DNA of 64,000 nucleotides from Phycicoccus sp. M110.8 (GTDB lineage: Bacteria > Actinomycetota > Actinomycetes > Actinomycetales > Dermatophilaceae). Position 1 is the first letter of the stretch, and each line of letters begins with the position of its first letter. The DNA lies in assembly GCF_032464895.1 (NCBI RefSeq), contig NZ_JAWDIC010000001.1:2046001-2110000 (forward strand), in the 5' to 3' direction. A program made the translations under genes and the position numbers. Below, one piece after another: positions 61,803 through 64,000 of this stretch. The notes below the pieces were generated by a model that worked only from the letters and a program-made list of their open reading frames with translations, ran no database searches and was not told the DNA's origin.

Positions 61803-64000
61803 ACCGACACGGTCTCAGGCGCCGGCGCGGTGGGCGTCCCCGCCCCTGCCGCCTCGGGGGCTCCTGTCGCCTTGGCACCGGGGCGCCAGCGCAGGTGGAC
61901 CTGGCCCTGCTCGCCCTCGCGCAGCAGCGCGAGCCGCGGCGGCACCCGGTCGGTGCGCGAGGTCGGCGGACGGCGACGCCCCGCCTTCCAGGGGTCGGGC
62001 CACTCGGCGGCCGGCCCGGCATACCCCTGCTCGGCGGCGGCGTGGAGGGTCCACTGCGGGTCGTAGAGGTGGGTGCGCCCGAGGGCGCACAGGTCGGCGC
62101 GACCGGCGAGCAGGATCGAGTTGACGTCGTCGTACGAGGAGATGGCGCCGACCGCGATGACGGCGACACCAGCGGGCCGCGCGACCTCGTGGCGGATGCG
62201 GTCGGCGAACGGTGTCTGGTACGACCGGCCGAACGCCGGCTTCTCGTCCTGGGTGACCTGGCCGGACGAGACGTCGATGGCCGCGGCGCCGTGCTCGATG
62301 AAGGCGCGCGCGATCTCGACGGCGTCGTGCTCGGTGTTGCCGTCGGGGACCCAGTCGGTCGCCGAGATCCGCACGGTGACCGGCACCGGCTCGGGCACGA
62401 CCTCGCGCACCGCGTCGAAGACCTCGAGCGGGAAGCGCAGCCTGTTCTCCAGCGACCCGCCGTACTCGTCGGTGCGCACGTTCGAGATCGGCGACAGGAA
62501 GGACGACAGCAGGTAGCCGTGGGCCGCGTGCACCTCGACGAGGTCGAAGCCGGCCTCGACGCCACGTCGGGCGGCGTCCCGGAAGTCGGCGACGACCTTG
62601 TCCATGTCGGCCCGGGTCATCTCGCGCGGCACGTGGGTGGCCTCGCCGTAGGGCAGCGCCGACGGGCCGACGACCTCCCAGTTGCCGTCGGGCAGCGGCT
62701 CGTCCATGCCCTCCCACATGAGCTTCGTCGAGCCCTTGCGGCCGGAGTGGCCCAGCTGGAGCCCGATCTTGGCGGTGCTGCGCTCGTGCACGAACCGGGT
62801 GATCCGCGCCCACGCGTCGCGCTGCTCGTCGTCCCACAGGCCGGGGCAGCCGAGGGTGATGCGGCCCTCGGGAGAGACGCAGGTCATCTCCGACATGACC
62901 AGGCCGGCGCCGCCGAGGGCCTTGGAGCCCAGGTGCACGAGGTGGAACTCGCCCGGCACGCCGTCGACCGCGACGTACATGTCCATGGGGGAGAGCACGA
63001 CGCGGTTCTTCAGCTCCAGCGCGCCGATCCGCACCGGCTGGAACATCGCCGGCGCCTCCTCGTCCGGTGACGACGGGGCGGCGCTGCCGGCAGCCGCCGG
63101 CGCCGCGGCGAGGTCACCGGCGACCTGCCGTGCGTAGGCCGCCCGGATGCGGGCGGCGAACTCCGCGTCGCGCTCCTCGAGGTTGGCGTAGGTGATCCGG
63201 CGCGAGCGGGTGAGCAGGTTGAAGACGAACGAGTCGTGGTCCTGGTCGGCGGCGTACATCCCGATGTTCTCGAACCACTCCAGGCTGGCCTGGGCCGCGC
63301 GCTGGGTCGACTCCACGACCGGCTTGCGCTCCTCCTGGTATGCCGTGAGCGCCGCCTCGACGGTCGGGTGCTCGTGCAGGCAGGCGGCCAGGGCGAGGGC
63401 GTCCTCCATGGCCAGCTTGGTGCCGGAGCCGATGGAGAAGTGGGCGGTGTGGGCGGCGTCGCCGAGCAGCACGACGTTGCCGTGGTGCCAGGACTCGTTG
63501 CGGACCGTGGTGAAGCTGATCCACTTCGAGTTGTTCGTCAGGATGCGGTGGCCGTGCAGGTCGTCGGCGAAGATCTCGGCGACCCGCTGCACGGCGTACT
63601 CGTCGGAGACCCCGGGCGGGAAGACCTCGTGCTCGGTGCGGTCGAAACCCGCTGCGCGCCAGACGTCCTCGTGCATCTCGACGATGAAGGTCGAGCCCTG
63701 GTCGGAGTACGGGTACCCGTGGATCTGCATGGTCCCGAACTCGGTGTTGCGGACGATGAACTGGAACGCCTCGAAGACGAGGTCGGTGCCGAACCAGATG
63801 TACTTGTTGTGCCGGCGGTCGAGGCTGGGGCCGAAGGCGTCGGCATACCTCGTGCGCACCTGCGAGTTGAGGCCGTCGGCGGCCACGACGAGGTCGTGCG
63901 TCGCGCGCAGCTCCTCGGTGTCGGGCGCCTCGGTGCGGTAGTGGACGACCACGCCGAGCTCGGCGGCGCGGGCCTGGAGCAGCCGCAGCAGCTCCTTGCG
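61799..64000 (-). CDS. Fused FAD monooxygenase and Old-Yellow-Enzyme reductase, partial
   Basis: The C-terminal 733 residues of a two-domain flavoprotein; the N-terminus lies beyond 64000. The monooxygenase part has DLVVAADGLNSQVRTRYADA and VVLLGDAAHTAHFSIGSG (FAD ribityl motif of the PHBH group). The second half, from MFQPVRIGALELKNRVVLSP, is an Old Yellow Enzyme with HAAHGYLLSSFLSP and VGAISSYDDVNSIL. This fusion is known from salicylyl-CoA 5-hydroxylase and 2-aminobenzoyl-CoA monooxygenase/reductase. Benzoate- or anthranilate-type CoA breakdown is inferred. The thioesterase gene overlaps its end. Confidence 0.9.
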   Translation of the reverse strand, partial: RKELLRLLQARAAELGVVVHYRTEAPDTEELRATHDLVVAADGLNSQVRTRYADAFGPSLDRRHNKYIWFGTDLVFEAFQFIVRNTEFGTMQIHGYPYSDQGSTFIVEMHEDVWRAAGFDRTEHEVFPPGVSDEYAVQRVAEIFADDLHGHRILTNNSKWISFTTVRNESWHHGNVVLLGDAAHTAHFSIGSGTKLAMEDALALAACLHEHPTVEAALTAYQEERKPVVESTQRAAQASLEWFENIGMYAADQDHDSFVFNLLTRSRRITYANLEERDAEFAARIRAAYARQVAGDLAAAPAAAGSAAPSSPDEEAPAMFQPVRIGALELKNRVVLSPMDMYVAVDGVPGEFHLVHLGSKALGGAGLVMSEMTCVSPEGRITLGCPGLWDDEQRDAWARITRFVHERSTAKIGLQLGHSGRKGSTKLMWEGMDEPLPDGNWEVVGPSALPYGEATHVPREMTRADMDKVVADFRDAARRGVEAGFDLVEVHAAHGYLLSSFLSPISNVRTDEYGGSLENRLRFPLEVFDAVREVVPEPVPVTVRISATDWVPDGNTEHDAVEIARAFIEHGAAAIDVSSGQVTQDEKPAFGRSYQTPFADRIRHEVARPAGVAVIAVGAISSYDDVNSILLAGRADLCALGRTHLYDPQWTLHAAAEQGYAGPAAEWPDPWKAGRRRPPTSRTDRVPPRLALLREGEQGQVHLRWRPGAKATGAPEAAGAGTPTAPAPETVSV

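Overview
The window is one 64 kb stretch of a very GC-rich actinobacterial chromosome. GC-rich third codon positions, WhiB and MarP homologues, a ponA2-whiB4-ArsA-crp-nth-marP block like that of Mycobacterium tuberculosis, and a dnaX/recR/DUF5063/ask order typical of Micrococcales all support this. I infer a member of the Intrasporangiaceae or close kin, but no rRNA is present to confirm it. No prophage, IS element, integrase or CRISPR array was seen.

Layout. 0.2-8.1 kb: a peptidoglycan salvage locus (nagZ, an endonuclease/exonuclease/phosphatase protein, namZ, an amiE-like serine hydrolase, murR, murQ). Exported enzymes release and split MurNAc sugars, MurQ opens MurNAc-6-phosphate in the cytosol, and MurR probably controls the set. 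8.2-18.2 kb: tRNA-Ser, SRP RNA, two ABC exporter-like gene pairs, dnaX, an SRPBCC-like gene where ybaB is normally found, recR and a DUF5063 gene. 18.4-20.8 kb: aspartate kinase with an internal start, coupled to an Asd homologue that has lost its catalytic Cys. 20.8-24.2 kb: envelope genes (a lipoprotein, a LytR_C protein, an M15 peptidase, a YkuD L,D-transpeptidase). 24.3-31.5 kb: PPi-dependent phosphofructokinase, an isochorismatase-like hydrolase with an MFS pump and a divergent MarR regulator, RecQ, and an acyl-CoA synthetase.

31.7-39.0 kb: a seven-gene accessory module that I cannot assign to any known system. Five tightly coupled genes encode a beta-propeller, a Thr/Ser/Asn-rich protein, an Ig-like protein, and two helical plus Ig-like proteins (one very rich in His and Cys). 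They face a coupled pair: an NAD-dependent epimerase and a DUF362-like/SRPBCC protein. None of the five has a signal peptide. This is the best candidate for an undescribed system.

39.0-45.7 kb: small single genes (DUF2630, cupin, HIT, DUF1990, peptidase E-like, GNAT, VOC, metallophosphoesterase, YqeY), tRNA-Pro, and two unusual repeat arrays. 45.8-60.7 kb: the conserved block ponA2, whiB4, two ArsA-type ATPases, DUF4177, RidA, MBL-fold hydrolase, crp, nth, Nudix, marP, EphE-like hydrolase, a Phage_holin_3_6-like membrane protein and nhaA. 60.8-64 kb: a flavin reductase, a thioesterase, and a fused FAD-monooxygenase/Old-Yellow-Enzyme gene that runs off the window.

Two window-wide signals stand out. 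The octamer GTATGCCG (either strand) occurs about 50 times by eye, many-fold above expectation, and accounts for most of the rare TAT, ATA and many GCA codons. Many genes also start 6-8 nt after a TANNNT box, suggesting leaderless mRNAs.
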